This document shows positions 1 to 8,847 of a DNA stretch of 64,000 nt, piece by piece. The stretch is from positions 1-64,000 of the forward strand of contig JAEUPB010000037.1 of NCBI GenBank assembly GCA_016789955.1. The letters run 5' to 3'. Both the position numbers and the translations under genes were made by a program. Origin of the DNA: Rubrivivax sp. Lineage in GTDB: Bacteria; Pseudomonadota; Gammaproteobacteria; Burkholderiales; Burkholderiaceae_C. The stretch's first letter is position 1, and each line of letters opens with the position of its first letter. The notes beneath the pieces were generated by a model, which did not search any database, had not been told where the DNA came from, and was given only the letters and a program-made list of their open reading frames with translations.

Positions 1-10
1 GATCTGACTC

Positions 11-109
11 ACCGCGATTGTTCGAGCACAGCGAACGCAGTGAGCGGAGCGAGTTCCGCGGTGGGGCGAAGAAGCGAGCATCGCAGGGGACGTGGTGCGC
101 AGCACCACG
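11..109. repeat. Intergenic inverted repeats at the left edge
   Basis: The first 242 bases hold no gene I can support. Two inverted repeats are visible: CACCGCG (11-17) with CGCGGTG (57-63), and CGTGGTGC (91-98) with GCACCACG (102-109), the latter a tight hairpin with a 3-base loop. There is no T-tract, so it is not a convincing intrinsic terminator. The LysR gene at 243-1127 reads towards this region, so the hairpins could still shape its 3' end. No tRNA arms were found. Confidence 0.4.
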
Positions 110-242
110 CAACGGCTCGATGCTGAGCCGCTGCGAGGGCCCACCCACAGACTTGCCGCCACGGCCTACGCACGCCAGGCTCTCAACGACCGCAACGCGC
201 CGAGCAGACAGGCGTCGTCCATCCCATCGCCCAATCGACGGC

Positions 243-1127
243 TCAGGACCGCGCCGCCTCCCCGTGCACCCAACCCAGAAACGCCTCGACCGTCGGCCGC
301 TTCGCGTGGCGCGCCGGATAGACGATGAAGTGCGCCTTGACCCGCGCCGCGCGCTCGAGGCTGAACGGGGCCTTCAGCCGACCGTCGTCGATCAGCGAGC
401 GCGCCAGCGTCGCGCTCTCCAGCGCCACGCCCAGGCCCTGCGCCGCCGCGTCCATCGCCATCACCGCGCGGTCGAAGCGCAGGCTGAAGCGGCCGGGCAC
501 ACGCTGGGGCAGGTGCGCCTTGAACCAGTCGGTCCACTGCACGACGTTGACGTTGCTCTGGATCAGCGGCAGGCCCACCAGCTGCTCGGGACGCTTGAGC
601 CGGTGCTGGCGGATGAAGGCGGGGCTGGCTAGCGGCACGATCGGTTCCTCGAACAGCGGCTCCACGACGAGGTCGGGCCATTGCGGCACGCCGTAGCGGA
701 TGTCGAGATCGGCCTGTCCGAGCGCGAAGTCGCTGTGGATGTGCGCGGCCGAGAGGTTCAGCGTGATGTCCGGGTGCGCCTGCGCGAAGCGGTGCAGGCG
801 CGGCATCAGCCACAGGCTCGCCAGGCTCGGCGACGAGTGCACGTACAGGCTGGTGGCCACGCCGTGCTTGAGGTCGTCGGTGGCCGCGCCGATGGCCGCC
901 AGCGCGCCGCCGATGCGCGACAGGTAGCGCTCGCCCGCCGTGCTGAGGCGCACGCCGTGCGCGCTGCGCTCGAGCAGCCGCACGCCGAGGTCGCCCTCGA
1001 GCCGCGCGATCTGGTGGCTGACGGCCGAGGCCGTGAGGTGCAGCTCGGCCGCGGCCAGCGCGAAGCTGCGCCGGCGCGCCACGCACTCGAAGGCCTGCAG
1101 CGTGGCGATGGGCGGCAGGTGCGACAT
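243..1127 (-). CDS. LysR-family transcriptional regulator, GcvA-like
   Basis: A 294-residue LysR-type activator/repressor. The N-terminal winged helix-turn-helix (about residues 5-65, with LTASAVSHQIARLE as recognition region) is followed by a substrate-binding effector domain (about 90-290) of two Rossmann-like lobes. The start motif PPIATLQAFECVARRRSF is typical of the GcvA/AmpR branch. It is divergent from the SDR/TRAP/transketolase operon 120 bp away and is most likely its regulator; a LysR-type dyad lies 20 bp before its own start, implying autoregulation. The effector is unknown, presumably the imported substrate or a catabolite. Length is normal for the family. Confidence 0.9.
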   Translation of the reverse strand: MSHLPPIATLQAFECVARRRSFALAAAELHLTASAVSHQIARLEGDLGVRLLERSAHGVRLSTAGERYLSRIGGALAAIGAATDDLKHGVATSLYVHSSPSLASLWLMPRLHRFAQAHPDITLNLSAAHIHSDFALGQADLDIRYGVPQWPDLVVEPLFEEPIVPLASPAFIRQHRLKRPEQLVGLPLIQSNVNVVQWTDWFKAHLPQRVPGRFSLRFDRAVMAMDAAAQGLGVALESATLARSLIDDGRLKAPFSLERAARVKAHFIVYPARHAKRPTVEAFLGWVHGEAARS

Positions 1128-1146
1128 AGGGGGAACCCGGCGATTG

Positions 1147-1163
1147 GATGAACGTCCTTCATC
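1147..1163. promoter_or_regulatory. Candidate LysR operator (T-N11-A dyad)
   Basis: GATGAA-CGTCC-TTCATC is a perfect 6-bp inverted repeat with a 5-base spacer. It contains the T-N11-A pattern typical of LysR boxes. It lies between the divergent LysR gene (start 1127) and the SDR operon (start 1248), close to the regulator start, as expected for an autoregulatory recognition site. Binding is inferred. Confidence 0.6.
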
Positions 1164-1247
1164 TTAGGCTGACCAGACTTCGCTTGTCTTCAACTGAGCG
1201 CAGCCCGAGCATCCGCGTCCATCGATACCGACACGGAGACGTGAGAC

Positions 1248-1997
1248 ATGCTGCTGAAGGACAAGGTTGCGGTGATCACCGGCGGCGCCGGCCCCAACGG
1301 GCTGGGCTACGCCACCGCGAAGATGATGGCCGCGCAAGGCGCGCGGGTGGTGATCCTCGACCTGGCACGCGCCGAGCCGCAGGCGGCCGCCGCGCGGCTG
1401 GGCGAGGGCCACCTCGGCATCGTCGCCGACGTCACCGACAAGCCCTCGTGCGACGCCGCGGCGACTGCGGTGCTGAAGGCCTGCGGACGAATCGACATCC
1501 TCGTCAACAACGCCGGCGTCACGCAGCCCGCGAAGACGCTGGACATCACCGGCGCCGACTACGACCGCATCCTCGACGTGAGCCTGCGCGGCACGCTTTA
1601 CATGTCGCAGGCGGTGATCCCGGCGATGCGCGCGCAGAAGGGCGGCGCGATCTGCTGCGTGTCGTCGGTGTCGGCGCAGCGCGGTGGCGGCATCCTCGGC
1701 GGCCCGCACTACTCGGCCGCCAAGGCCGGCGTGCTGGGCCTGGCCCGCGCGATGGCGCGCGAGTTCGGCATCGACGGCATCCGCGTCAACTGCGTGACGC
1801 CGGGGCTGATCGCCACCGACATCAACAAGGGCCTGATCCCCGACGACAAGATGAAGACCATCCTCGAGGGCATCCCGCTGAACCGCATCGGCGAGCCCGC
1901 TGACGTGGCCGGTTGCCTGGTCTTCCTCGCCAGCGACCTGGCCAAGTACCTGACCGGCGTGACGCTCGACGTCAACGGCGGCATGTTGATCCACTGA
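1248..1997 (+). CDS. SDR-family NAD-dependent dehydrogenase
   Basis: A 249-residue classical short-chain dehydrogenase/reductase of normal length. The glycine-rich cofactor motif is at residues 11-20 (TGGAGPNGLG), Asp38 ends the second beta strand and favours NAD(H) over NADP(H), NNAG is at 87-90, the catalytic Ser is at 139/140 and YSAAK at 155-159. It is the first gene of the operon with a TRAP transporter and transketolases, so it probably oxidises or reduces a hydroxyl of the imported substrate. The exact substrate cannot be read from sequence. The ATG at 1248 follows a GGAGAC-type ribosome site. Confidence 0.88.
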   Translation: MLLKDKVAVITGGAGPNGLGYATAKMMAAQGARVVILDLARAEPQAAAARLGEGHLGIVADVTDKPSCDAAATAVLKACGRIDILVNNAGVTQPAKTLDITGADYDRILDVSLRGTLYMSQAVIPAMRAQKGGAICCVSSVSAQRGGGILGGPHYSAAKAGVLGLARAMAREFGIDGIRVNCVTPGLIATDINKGLIPDDKMKTILEGIPLNRIGEPADVAGCLVFLASDLAKYLTGVTLDVNGGMLIH

Positions 1998-2032
1998 CCC
2001 GTACCCACCGAAGAACCGAAGGAGACAAGACC

Positions 2033-3022
2033 ATGCAACGCCACACCTTCACCGCCACGCTGCTGGCCCTGGCCGCCGCGGCGGCCCTGCCGCTCGCTGC
2101 GCACGCGCAAGCCGTCAAGCTGACGCTCGGCCACGGCGCCGCGCCGGGCAACCCGCGCCACGAGGCATCGCTGAAGTTCGCCGAGGTGGCCAAGGCGAAG
2201 TCGGGTGGCCGCATCGAGGTGCAGGTCGCCCCGTCGGCGCAGCTCGGAGACGACGCGGCGATGGTCACGGCGCTGCGCACCGGCGCGCTCGACCTCTCGG
2301 CCAACTCGCAGGGCGCGGTGGCCAATGCCGTGCCCGAGTACGCGGCCTTCGGCATGCCGTTCCTGTTCTCGAACCTGCAGCAGGCCTGGAAGCTGCTTGA
2401 CGGCCCGCTGGGCAAGGAACTCGCCGACAGGAGCGCCGATAAGGGCATGGTCGTGCTGGGCTACTGGGACAACGGCATCCGCCACATGTCCAACAGCAAG
2501 AAGGCGATCGTCAAGCCCGAGGACATGAAGGGCCTGAAGATGCGCACGCCGCCCGACGCGGTGACCGTGGACATCATGCAGTCGTTGGGCGCCGAGGCAC
2601 AGCAGATCAAGTTCGCCGAGCTCTACGTGGCGCTGCAGCAGGGTGTCGTCGACGGGCAGGAGAACCCGCTGATGAACATCCACGCCAGCAAGCTCTACGA
2701 GGTCAACAAGTTCATCTCGCTGACCGGCCACAAGTACGAGATGACGCCGCTGCTGATGAGCAAGCGCAGCTGGGACCGGCTCTCCGAGGCCGACCGCAAG
2801 GCCCTGCAGGAGGCTGCGGCCGAGGCCACCGCGCTGCAGCGCAAGCTGTCGCAGGAGGCCGACGACAAGCTGATCGCCGACCTCAAGGCCAAGGGCGTGC
2901 AGGTCAACGTCGCCGACAAGGCCGCGTTCGAGAAGGCCACCGAGAAGGTCGACGACAAGTGGATCGCCAGCCCCATCGGCCCGTTCGTCAAGAAGGTCGT
3001 CGCCGCCGCGCGCGCGAAGTAG
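2033..3022 (+). CDS. dctP: TRAP transporter substrate-binding protein, DctP family
   Basis: A 329-residue periplasmic binding protein with a Sec signal peptide (hydrophobic core about 8-22, likely cleavage after AHA at 25). The body is a typical DctP fold, with KGLKMRTPP carrying the conserved arginine that binds substrate carboxylate and a QENPLMNI segment. TRAP systems import organic acids or related solutes using ion gradients. The ATG at 2033 follows GAAGGAGAC; upstream in-frame codons would remove the signal peptide from the N-terminus and overlap the SDR gene. It pairs with the membrane subunits that follow. Confidence 0.92.
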   Translation: MQRHTFTATLLALAAAAALPLAAHAQAVKLTLGHGAAPGNPRHEASLKFAEVAKAKSGGRIEVQVAPSAQLGDDAAMVTALRTGALDLSANSQGAVANAVPEYAAFGMPFLFSNLQQAWKLLDGPLGKELADRSADKGMVVLGYWDNGIRHMSNSKKAIVKPEDMKGLKMRTPPDAVTVDIMQSLGAEAQQIKFAELYVALQQGVVDGQENPLMNIHASKLYEVNKFISLTGHKYEMTPLLMSKRSWDRLSEADRKALQEAAAEATALQRKLSQEADDKLIADLKAKGVQVNVADKAAFEKATEKVDDKWIASPIGPFVKKVVAAARAK

Positions 3023-3074
3023 CCCGAACGACCCACCTGCGCCGCCCTGGGCGGCGCCGGCCGAGGAGACAACC

Positions 3075-3587
3075 GTGAACGTCATCGACCGCGCCGTCGG
3101 CGGCATCTGCCGCGTGGCGCTCTGGATCAGCACGTCCGTGATCTTCGTGATCCTCTGCGGCAACACCGTGCTGCGCTACGCCACCGGCTCCAGCCTGCAG
3201 TGGGGCAACGAGGTGCCCGAGCTGCTGTTCCCGTGGCTGGTGATGGCCGGCGTGGTGCTCGGCGCGCAGCACGGGGCCCACATCACGACCACGTTCCTGA
3301 TGGAGAAGCTGTCGCCCGCGGTGCGCCGGCCGCTCACCGTGGCGACGTGGATCGTGGTGGCGGCGCTCTACGCGGTGCTGTCGGTGGCGACCTTTCGCAT
3401 GCTCGACGTGGTGCACGACGAGAAGTCGCCGATCCTGCAGGTGCCCGGCTCGGTGACCTACGGCTGCGTGATGGGCGGCATGGCGATGCTGTCGGTGCTG
3501 GCCGTTCTGGCCGCGGTGCGCGCCTGGCACGCCGACGCGGCGCCTGCCGCGGCCGATGCAGGCCAGGTCCCGCAGGCGCACTGGTGA
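3075..3587 (+). CDS. dctQ: TRAP transporter small permease, DctQ family
   Basis: A 170-residue inner-membrane protein with four predicted hydrophobic helices, the usual DctQ layout. The WGNEVPELLFPWLVMAG segment with its charged Glu is characteristic of the family. It is the small membrane subunit that joins DctM to form the TRAP translocator. The start is a GTG at 3075 behind GAGGAGAC. The gene ends 16 bases before the DctM start, and a hydrophilic Ala/Pro-rich tail closes the protein. Confidence 0.88.
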   Translation: MNVIDRAVGGICRVALWISTSVIFVILCGNTVLRYATGSSLQWGNEVPELLFPWLVMAGVVLGAQHGAHITTTFLMEKLSPAVRRPLTVATWIVVAALYAVLSVATFRMLDVVHDEKSPILQVPGSVTYGCVMGGMAMLSVLAVLAAVRAWHADAAPAAADAGQVPQAHW

Positions 3588-3603
3588 TCGCAGGGAGCCG
3601 GAG

Positions 3604-4863
3604 ATGACCGCACTGATCCTCGTCGTGTTCCTGGCCGCCGCGGTGGTGGCGATCCCGATCGCCCATGCGCTGCTGGTGGCAGCGATGGCCGCCGCGGCCA
3701 CCTCCGACCGGGTGCCGCTGGACCTGCTGGTGCAGCAGATGGTCGCGCAGGTGCAGAGCTTCCCGCTGATCGCGATCCCGTTCTTCATGCTCACCGGCAC
3801 GCTGATGATGGGCGGCAAGCTGGGCGAGGCGCTGATCGGCGTGTTGTCCACGCTGATCGGCCGCTTCCACGGTGGCCCGGGCCAGGTGGGTGTGCTGTCG
3901 TCGACGATCTTCGGCGGCGTGTCGGGCTCGGCGGTGGCCGATGCATCGGCGATCGGCTCGCTGCTGATCCCCTGGCAGAAGCGGCTCGGCTATCCGCCGG
4001 CGTTCTCGGCCGCCACGCTGGCCGCCGCCGCGACGATCGACATCCTGATCCCGCCGTCGATCCCGATGATCCTGTTCGCGCTGGTCAGCAACACGTCGGT
4101 GGCGGCGCTGTTCGTGGCCGGCATCCTGCCGGGGCTGCTGATGTGCGCCCTGTTCATGGCGGTGTGCTGGTGGGTCGGCAAGCGCCGCAACTTCCCGCGC
4201 GAGACGCGGCCGCTGCAATGGGCGGTATTCCGCAAGCAGCTTGCCTACGCCGCGCCGGCGCTGCTGTTGCCGGTGCTGATCGTGATCTTCCTGCGCTTCG
4301 GCATCGCCACACCGACCGAGGTGGCGGTGCTCTCGACGCTGTTCGCCGGGGTCGTCTCAGCGGTGGTCTACCGCGATCTGGGGCTGAAGCGGCTGCATGC
4401 GGCCATCGTCGAGGCGGGTCTCGCCACCGGCGTGGTGCTGCTGGTGATCATGTCGTCGGCGGCCATCGGCTGGCTGCTGACCTTCGACCGCATGCCCGAC
4501 GGCATCGTCGCGTGGGCGCAGACCCACCTCAGCGGCGGCTGGAGCGTGATCCTGCTGATGAACGCGCTGATGCTCGTCTGCGGCATGTTCATCGACCTGC
4601 CGGCCGCCGTGCTGCTGCTCACGCCCGTGTTCGTGCCGCTGGCCAACGCGATCGGCATGGACCTGGTGCAGCTCGGGATCATGATGACCGTGAACCTCGC
4701 CATCGGCCTGTACACGCCGCCGGTGGGCACGACCCTGTTCATCACCAGCGCCGTGGCCAAGGTCAAGGTCGGCGAGACGGTGCGCGAGCTGGGTCCGTTC
4801 TACGCCGTCGCCTTCTTCGTGCTGCTGCTCGTGTCGTACGTGCCGGCCACGATCCTCAAGTGA
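3604..4863 (+). CDS. dctM: TRAP transporter large permease, DctM family
   Basis: A 419-residue polytopic membrane protein (about 11-13 hydrophobic segments), the ion-coupled translocating subunit of the TRAP system. Family signatures include FGGVSGSAVADASAIGS, the IPPSIPMILFA loop and the late NLAIGLYTPPVG segment, which form the two repeated half-domains. The ATG at 3604 was chosen because the next upstream in-frame ATG lies inside the preceding gene. Its position between binding protein and transketolases suggests the imported compound feeds these enzymes. Confidence 0.93.
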   Translation: MTALILVVFLAAAVVAIPIAHALLVAAMAAAATSDRVPLDLLVQQMVAQVQSFPLIAIPFFMLTGTLMMGGKLGEALIGVLSTLIGRFHGGPGQVGVLSSTIFGGVSGSAVADASAIGSLLIPWQKRLGYPPAFSAATLAAAATIDILIPPSIPMILFALVSNTSVAALFVAGILPGLLMCALFMAVCWWVGKRRNFPRETRPLQWAVFRKQLAYAAPALLLPVLIVIFLRFGIATPTEVAVLSTLFAGVVSAVVYRDLGLKRLHAAIVEAGLATGVVLLVIMSSAAIGWLLTFDRMPDGIVAWAQTHLSGGWSVILLMNALMLVCGMFIDLPAAVLLLTPVFVPLANAIGMDLVQLGIMMTVNLAIGLYTPPVGTTLFITSAVAKVKVGETVRELGPFYAVAFFVLLLVSYVPATILK

Positions 4864-4898
4864 ACCATTCCTTGAACCGTCCCCACCAGGAGACCCCG

Positions 4899-5753
4899 AT
4901 GACATCCACGCCAGAGGCGCTGCACGCCCTCGCCGGCTGCGCCCACCGCATCCGCCGCTACGCCGTGCGCATGGGCGAGGTGCAGGGCCAGGGCTACGTC
5001 GGCCAGGCGCTCGGCTGGGCCGACGTGCTGGCCGTGGCCTACGGCCATGCGCTCGCGCTGAAGCCCGACGACCCCGCCTGGGAAGGCCGCGACCGCTTCC
5101 TGCTCTCGCACGGCCACTACGCGATCGCCCACTACGCGGCGCTGATCGAGGCCGGCGTCATCCCCGAGACCGAGCTCGAGACCTACGGCAGCGACGACAG
5201 CCGCCTGCCGATGAGCGGCATGGCCAGCTACACGCCGGGCATGGAGATCTCCGGCGGCTCGCTGGGCCAGGGCCTGGTGATCGGCGTCGGCATGGCGCTG
5301 GGCCTGAAGCAGAAGAGGAACCCCGCGTTCGTCTACAACAGCATGAGCGACGGCGAGCTCGACGAAGGCTCGACGTGGGAAGCGGCGATGGCCGCCGCCC
5401 ATTACCGGCTCGACAACCTGATCTGCCTGGTCGACATCAACAACCAGCAGGCCGACGGCCCGTCGACGAAGGTGCTGGGCTTCGAGCCACTGGCCGACAA
5501 GTGGGCGGCGTTCGGCTGGCACGTGCAGCGCGTGGACGGCAATGACCTGCCCGCGGTGCTCGCCGCCTTCGAGGCTGCGCGGTCGCTCGCCGAACCGACA
5601 CCCCGCGTGATCCTCTTCGACACGCTGATGGGCAAGGGCGTGCCCTTCCTCGAGGCGCGCGAGAAGAACCACTTCATCCGCGTCGACCCGCCCGAGTGGC
5701 GGCAGGCGCTGGATCACCTCGATGCCACCGAGCCGCAAGGAGCCGCCGCATGA
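4899..5753 (+). CDS. Transketolase N-terminal subunit (split form)
   Basis: A 284-residue protein equal to the thiamine-diphosphate-binding PP domain of transketolase. The ThDP motif is visible as SDGELDEGSTWEA leading to VDINNQQ, and SHGHYAI corresponds to the conserved substrate/ThDP histidines. With the next gene it reconstitutes a two-subunit transketolase. The start ATG at 4899 follows CAGGAGA. Its stop overlaps the start of the C-terminal subunit (ATGA), suggesting translational coupling. Split transketolases are often found in catabolic clusters for unusual sugars; the donor and acceptor here are unknown. Confidence 0.92.
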   Translation: MTSTPEALHALAGCAHRIRRYAVRMGEVQGQGYVGQALGWADVLAVAYGHALALKPDDPAWEGRDRFLLSHGHYAIAHYAALIEAGVIPETELETYGSDDSRLPMSGMASYTPGMEISGGSLGQGLVIGVGMALGLKQKRNPAFVYNSMSDGELDEGSTWEAAMAAAHYRLDNLICLVDINNQQADGPSTKVLGFEPLADKWAAFGWHVQRVDGNDLPAVLAAFEAARSLAEPTPRVILFDTLMGKGVPFLEAREKNHFIRVDPPEWRQALDHLDATEPQGAAA

Positions 5754-6760
5754 ACGCCCCGGTCGCCGAGAAGAAGCCGCGCCTGACGACGTCGGCGATG
5801 ATCGCCTCGATCGCCTCCGAGGGACAGCGCACCGTGGCCGCGCCCTTTGGCAAGGCGCTGGTGGAACTGGCCGCGCAGCGGCCCGAGATCGTCGGCCTCA
5901 CCGCCGACCTCGCCAAGTACACCGACCTGCACCTGTTCGCGCAGGCGTACCCCGACCGCTTCTACCAGATGGGCATGGCCGAGCAGCTGCTGATGGGCGC
6001 GGCTGGCGGCATGGCCAAGGAAGGCCTCGTGCCGTTCGCCACCACCTATGCGGTGTTCGGCACGCGGCGCGCCTACGACTTCATCCACCAGGTCATCGCC
6101 GAGGAGAACCTGAACGTCAAGATCTGCTGCGCGCTGCCCGGCCTGACCACCGGCTACGGCCCCAGCCACCAGGCCACCGAGGACCTGGCGATGATGCGCG
6201 GCATCCCCGGGCTGACGATCGTCGATCCCTGCGACGCGCTCGACATCGCGCAGGCCGTGCCGCAGATCGCCGCGCACCCGGGACCCGTCTACATGCGGCT
6301 GCTGCGCGGCCAGGTACCGATGGTGCTCGACGAGGTCGAGGGCTACCGGTTCGAGCTGGGCAAGGCGAAGCTGCTGCGCGACGGGGCCGACGTGCTGGTG
6401 ATCGCGAGCGGCATCCTGACGATGCGCGCGCTGGAGGTGGCAGCCGACCTGGCGCGCGACAGCATCGGCGTGGCCGTGCTGCACTGCCCGACCATCAAGC
6501 CGCTGGACGAGGCGGCCATCGTCGAGGCCGTGCGCTACCGGCACCGCCTCGTGGTGGTGGCCGAGAACCACTCGGTGGTGGGCGGCCTGGGCGAGGCGGT
6601 GGCCAGCGCGCTGCTGCGCCACCGTGTGCAGCCCGCGGGCTTCCAGCTCGCCGGGCTGCCCGATGCCTTCCTCGACGCCGGCGCGCTGCCAACGCTGCAC
6701 GACCGCTACGGCATCAGCCGCGAGGCACTCGCCACCCGCATCAAGGCTTGGTTGAAGTGA
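5750..6760 (+). CDS. Transketolase C-terminal subunit (split form)
   Basis: A 336-residue protein covering the pyrimidine-binding and C-terminal domains of transketolase. MGMAEQLLMGAAGGMAKEG supplies the catalytic Glu that activates ThDP; the C-terminal domain has the expected VIASGILTMRALE segment. About 30 residues precede the conserved domain. It overlaps the N-terminal subunit gene by four bases, and its stop overlaps the GTG of the next transketolase. The two chains should form a heterotetramer in the cytoplasm. Confidence 0.92.
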   Translation: MNAPVAEKKPRLTTSAMIASIASEGQRTVAAPFGKALVELAAQRPEIVGLTADLAKYTDLHLFAQAYPDRFYQMGMAEQLLMGAAGGMAKEGLVPFATTYAVFGTRRAYDFIHQVIAEENLNVKICCALPGLTTGYGPSHQATEDLAMMRGIPGLTIVDPCDALDIAQAVPQIAAHPGPVYMRLLRGQVPMVLDEVEGYRFELGKAKLLRDGADVLVIASGILTMRALEVAADLARDSIGVAVLHCPTIKPLDEAAIVEAVRYRHRLVVVAENHSVVGGLGEAVASALLRHRVQPAGFQLAGLPDAFLDAGALPTLHDRYGISREALATRIKAWLK

Positions 6761-8763
6761 CCACGGCCCCGGGCGCCACGGGCGCGTCACCGTCGCGGAT
6801 GGCCGACGCCATCCGCTTCCTCGCCATCGACGCCATCGTGCGCGCCGGCGAGGGCCACCAGGGCGTGCCGCTGGGCATGGCCGAGATCGCGACGGCGCTG
6901 TACACGCGCCACCTGAAGTTCGACGCCGCCGACCCCGCCTGGCCGGATCGCGACCGCGTGGTGCTCTCGAACGGCCACGGCTCGATGCTGCTGTACGCGC
7001 TGCTGCACCTGAGCGGCGTGGAGCGCATGGGGCTGGACCAGGTGAGCACCTTCCGCGATTTCGGCTCGCGCTGCGAAGGCCACCCGGAGCGCGACGTGGC
7101 CTCGGGCATCGAGGTCACCACCGGCCCGCTGGGCCAGGGCATCGCCAACGCGATGGGCATGGCGGTGGCCGAGGCCTGGCTGAACGCCCGCTACGGCGAC
7201 GCGATCTGCCACCACCACACCTACGCCTTCGTCGGCGACGGCTGCCTGCAGGAAGGCGTAGGCCAGGAGATGATCTCGCTGGCCGGGCACCTGCGGCTGG
7301 GTCGCCTGATCCTGCTGTGGGACGACAACCGCATCACCGACGACGGAGCCACCGACCTGTCGATCAGCGAAGACGTGGCCGAGCGCTGCCGCGTGGCGGG
7401 CTGGCACGTGGTCGAGGTGGACGGGCACGACCTCGAGGCGGTGTCGGCGGCGATCGCGGAGGCGAAGGCCGATCCGAGGCCGTCGCTGCTGGCCTGCCGC
7501 ACCGTCATCGCCAAGGGCCTTGCGCGACTGCAGGGGCAACGCGGCGGCCACAGCGCGAAGCTGTTCCCCGAAGACGCTCACAAGGCCCGAGAACAGCTCG
7601 ACTGGCCACACGGTCCGTTCGAAGTGCCGCCGGCGGTGCTGGGCGCCTGGCGCGCCGTGGGCTCGCGGCATCGCGCCGAGCGCTCAGCCTGGCAGCAGCG
7701 CGTGGCGGCGCTGCCCGCTGCGCAGCGAAGCGAGCTCGAGCGGCTGCAACGCGGCGAGCTGCCCGAAGGCTGGCGTGACGTGCTGTCTCGCTACCGGCGC
7801 GAGGTCCTGGCGCGCGAACCGCTCTCCAGCGGCATCTTCATCTCTGCCGAGATCAACGACGCGCTGGTCGACCTGATGCCCGAACGGCTGGTGGCCTGCG
7901 CCGATCTCGAGGCACCGACGAACCACAAGCGGCGCCTGTCCGCGTTCACCGCCACCGATCGCCGCGGCGCCTACCTGCACTGCGGCGTGCGTGAGCACGT
8001 GATGGCTTCGATGGCCAATGGCATGGCCGCGCACGGCGGCGTCGTTCCGCTGGCGGTGACCTACCTCGCCTTCAGCGACTACGAGCGCCCGGCGATCCGC
8101 ATGGCCGCGCTGATGGGCCTGCCGGTGAAGTTCGTGTTCAGCCACGACTCGATCGGCATCGGCCGCAACGGGCCCACGCACCAGCCGGTGGAGATCCTCG
8201 CGGCGCTGCGCGCGATGCCCAACTTGCAGGTGCTGCGCCCGGCCGACGCGGTGGAGACCGCCGAGTGCTGGGAACTCGCGCTGGCGCGCCGCGACGGGCC
8301 TTCGACGTTGGTGTTCGCGCGGCAGGCGCTGCCGCACGTGCGCACTCAGCACACGGATGCCAACCTCAGCGCGCGCGGCGCCTACGTGCTGCGCGAAGCG
8401 GACGGCGCGCGCCGGGTGACGCTGCTGGCCACGGGCTCGGAAGTGGCGCTGGCCCTGGCGGCGCGCGAGCAGTTGCAGGCCGGCGGCGTGCCGACGGCCG
8501 TGGTGTCGATGCCCTGCTGGGATCTCTTCGAGGCCCAAGACCCCTCGTACCAGGCCGCCGTGCTCGGAGCCGACGGCGGCGTGCGCGTGGGCTGCGAGGC
8601 CGCGGTGCGCTTCGGCTGGGACCGCTGGCTCGGTTCGCGAGGCGCCTTCGTCGGGATGCGTGGCTTCGGCGCCTCGGGCCCGGCCGACGTGCTGTACGCG
8701 CACTTCGGCATCACCGCCGAGGCGATCGAGGCCGAGGCGAGGCGACTGCTCGCCGGCGGCTGA
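6757..8763 (+). CDS. tkt: Transketolase, full-length
   Basis: A 668-residue single-chain transketolase, close to the normal length. Domains in order: PP domain (about 10-320; GDGCLQEG and DDN of the ThDP motif), Pyr domain (about 350-520; GVREHVMASMANGMA with catalytic Glu) and C-terminal domain (about 540-665). The GTG at 6757 overlaps the previous stop as GTGA; ATG at 6799 (MADAIRF) is an alternative. A complete enzyme directly behind a split one is unusual and suggests that two different ketol transfers are needed in one pathway, or that this is the cell's Calvin/pentose enzyme drawn into the operon. Confidence 0.92.
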   Translation: MTTAPGATGASPSRMADAIRFLAIDAIVRAGEGHQGVPLGMAEIATALYTRHLKFDAADPAWPDRDRVVLSNGHGSMLLYALLHLSGVERMGLDQVSTFRDFGSRCEGHPERDVASGIEVTTGPLGQGIANAMGMAVAEAWLNARYGDAICHHHTYAFVGDGCLQEGVGQEMISLAGHLRLGRLILLWDDNRITDDGATDLSISEDVAERCRVAGWHVVEVDGHDLEAVSAAIAEAKADPRPSLLACRTVIAKGLARLQGQRGGHSAKLFPEDAHKAREQLDWPHGPFEVPPAVLGAWRAVGSRHRAERSAWQQRVAALPAAQRSELERLQRGELPEGWRDVLSRYRREVLAREPLSSGIFISAEINDALVDLMPERLVACADLEAPTNHKRRLSAFTATDRRGAYLHCGVREHVMASMANGMAAHGGVVPLAVTYLAFSDYERPAIRMAALMGLPVKFVFSHDSIGIGRNGPTHQPVEILAALRAMPNLQVLRPADAVETAECWELALARRDGPSTLVFARQALPHVRTQHTDANLSARGAYVLREADGARRVTLLATGSEVALALAAREQLQAGGVPTAVVSMPCWDLFEAQDPSYQAAVLGADGGVRVGCEAAVRFGWDRWLGSRGAFVGMRGFGASGPADVLYAHFGITAEAIEAEARRLLAGG

Positions 8764-8781
8764 GCACGGCGCAACAGCGCA

Positions 8782-8828
8782 GCAACCGCCCCGCTGTTCA
8801 GGCGGGCCGGCTGACGACCGCCGGTTGC
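8782..8828. terminator. Possible bidirectional hairpin between convergent genes
   Basis: Between the transketolase stop (8763) and the convergent metallo-hydrolase stop (8848) lie outer arms GCAACCG (8782-8788) and CGGTTGC (8822-8828), with an inner CCGCC/GGCGG stem (8786-8790, 8801-8805). There is no T-tract, so any termination function is inferred from the convergent position. Confidence 0.3.
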
Positions 8829-8847
8829 AGCTGAGCCCTCATCGCCG

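Noticed and set aside
1-120. tRNA or other structural RNA gene
   Set aside because: Hairpins exist but there is no T-arm GTTCRA motif in the right place or cloverleaf spacing.
4899-8763. Sulfoquinovose sulfo-transketolase pathway
   Set aside because: Split transketolase occurs there, but no sulfosugar isomerase or sulfolactaldehyde enzyme is present in this window, so the assignment is unsupported.
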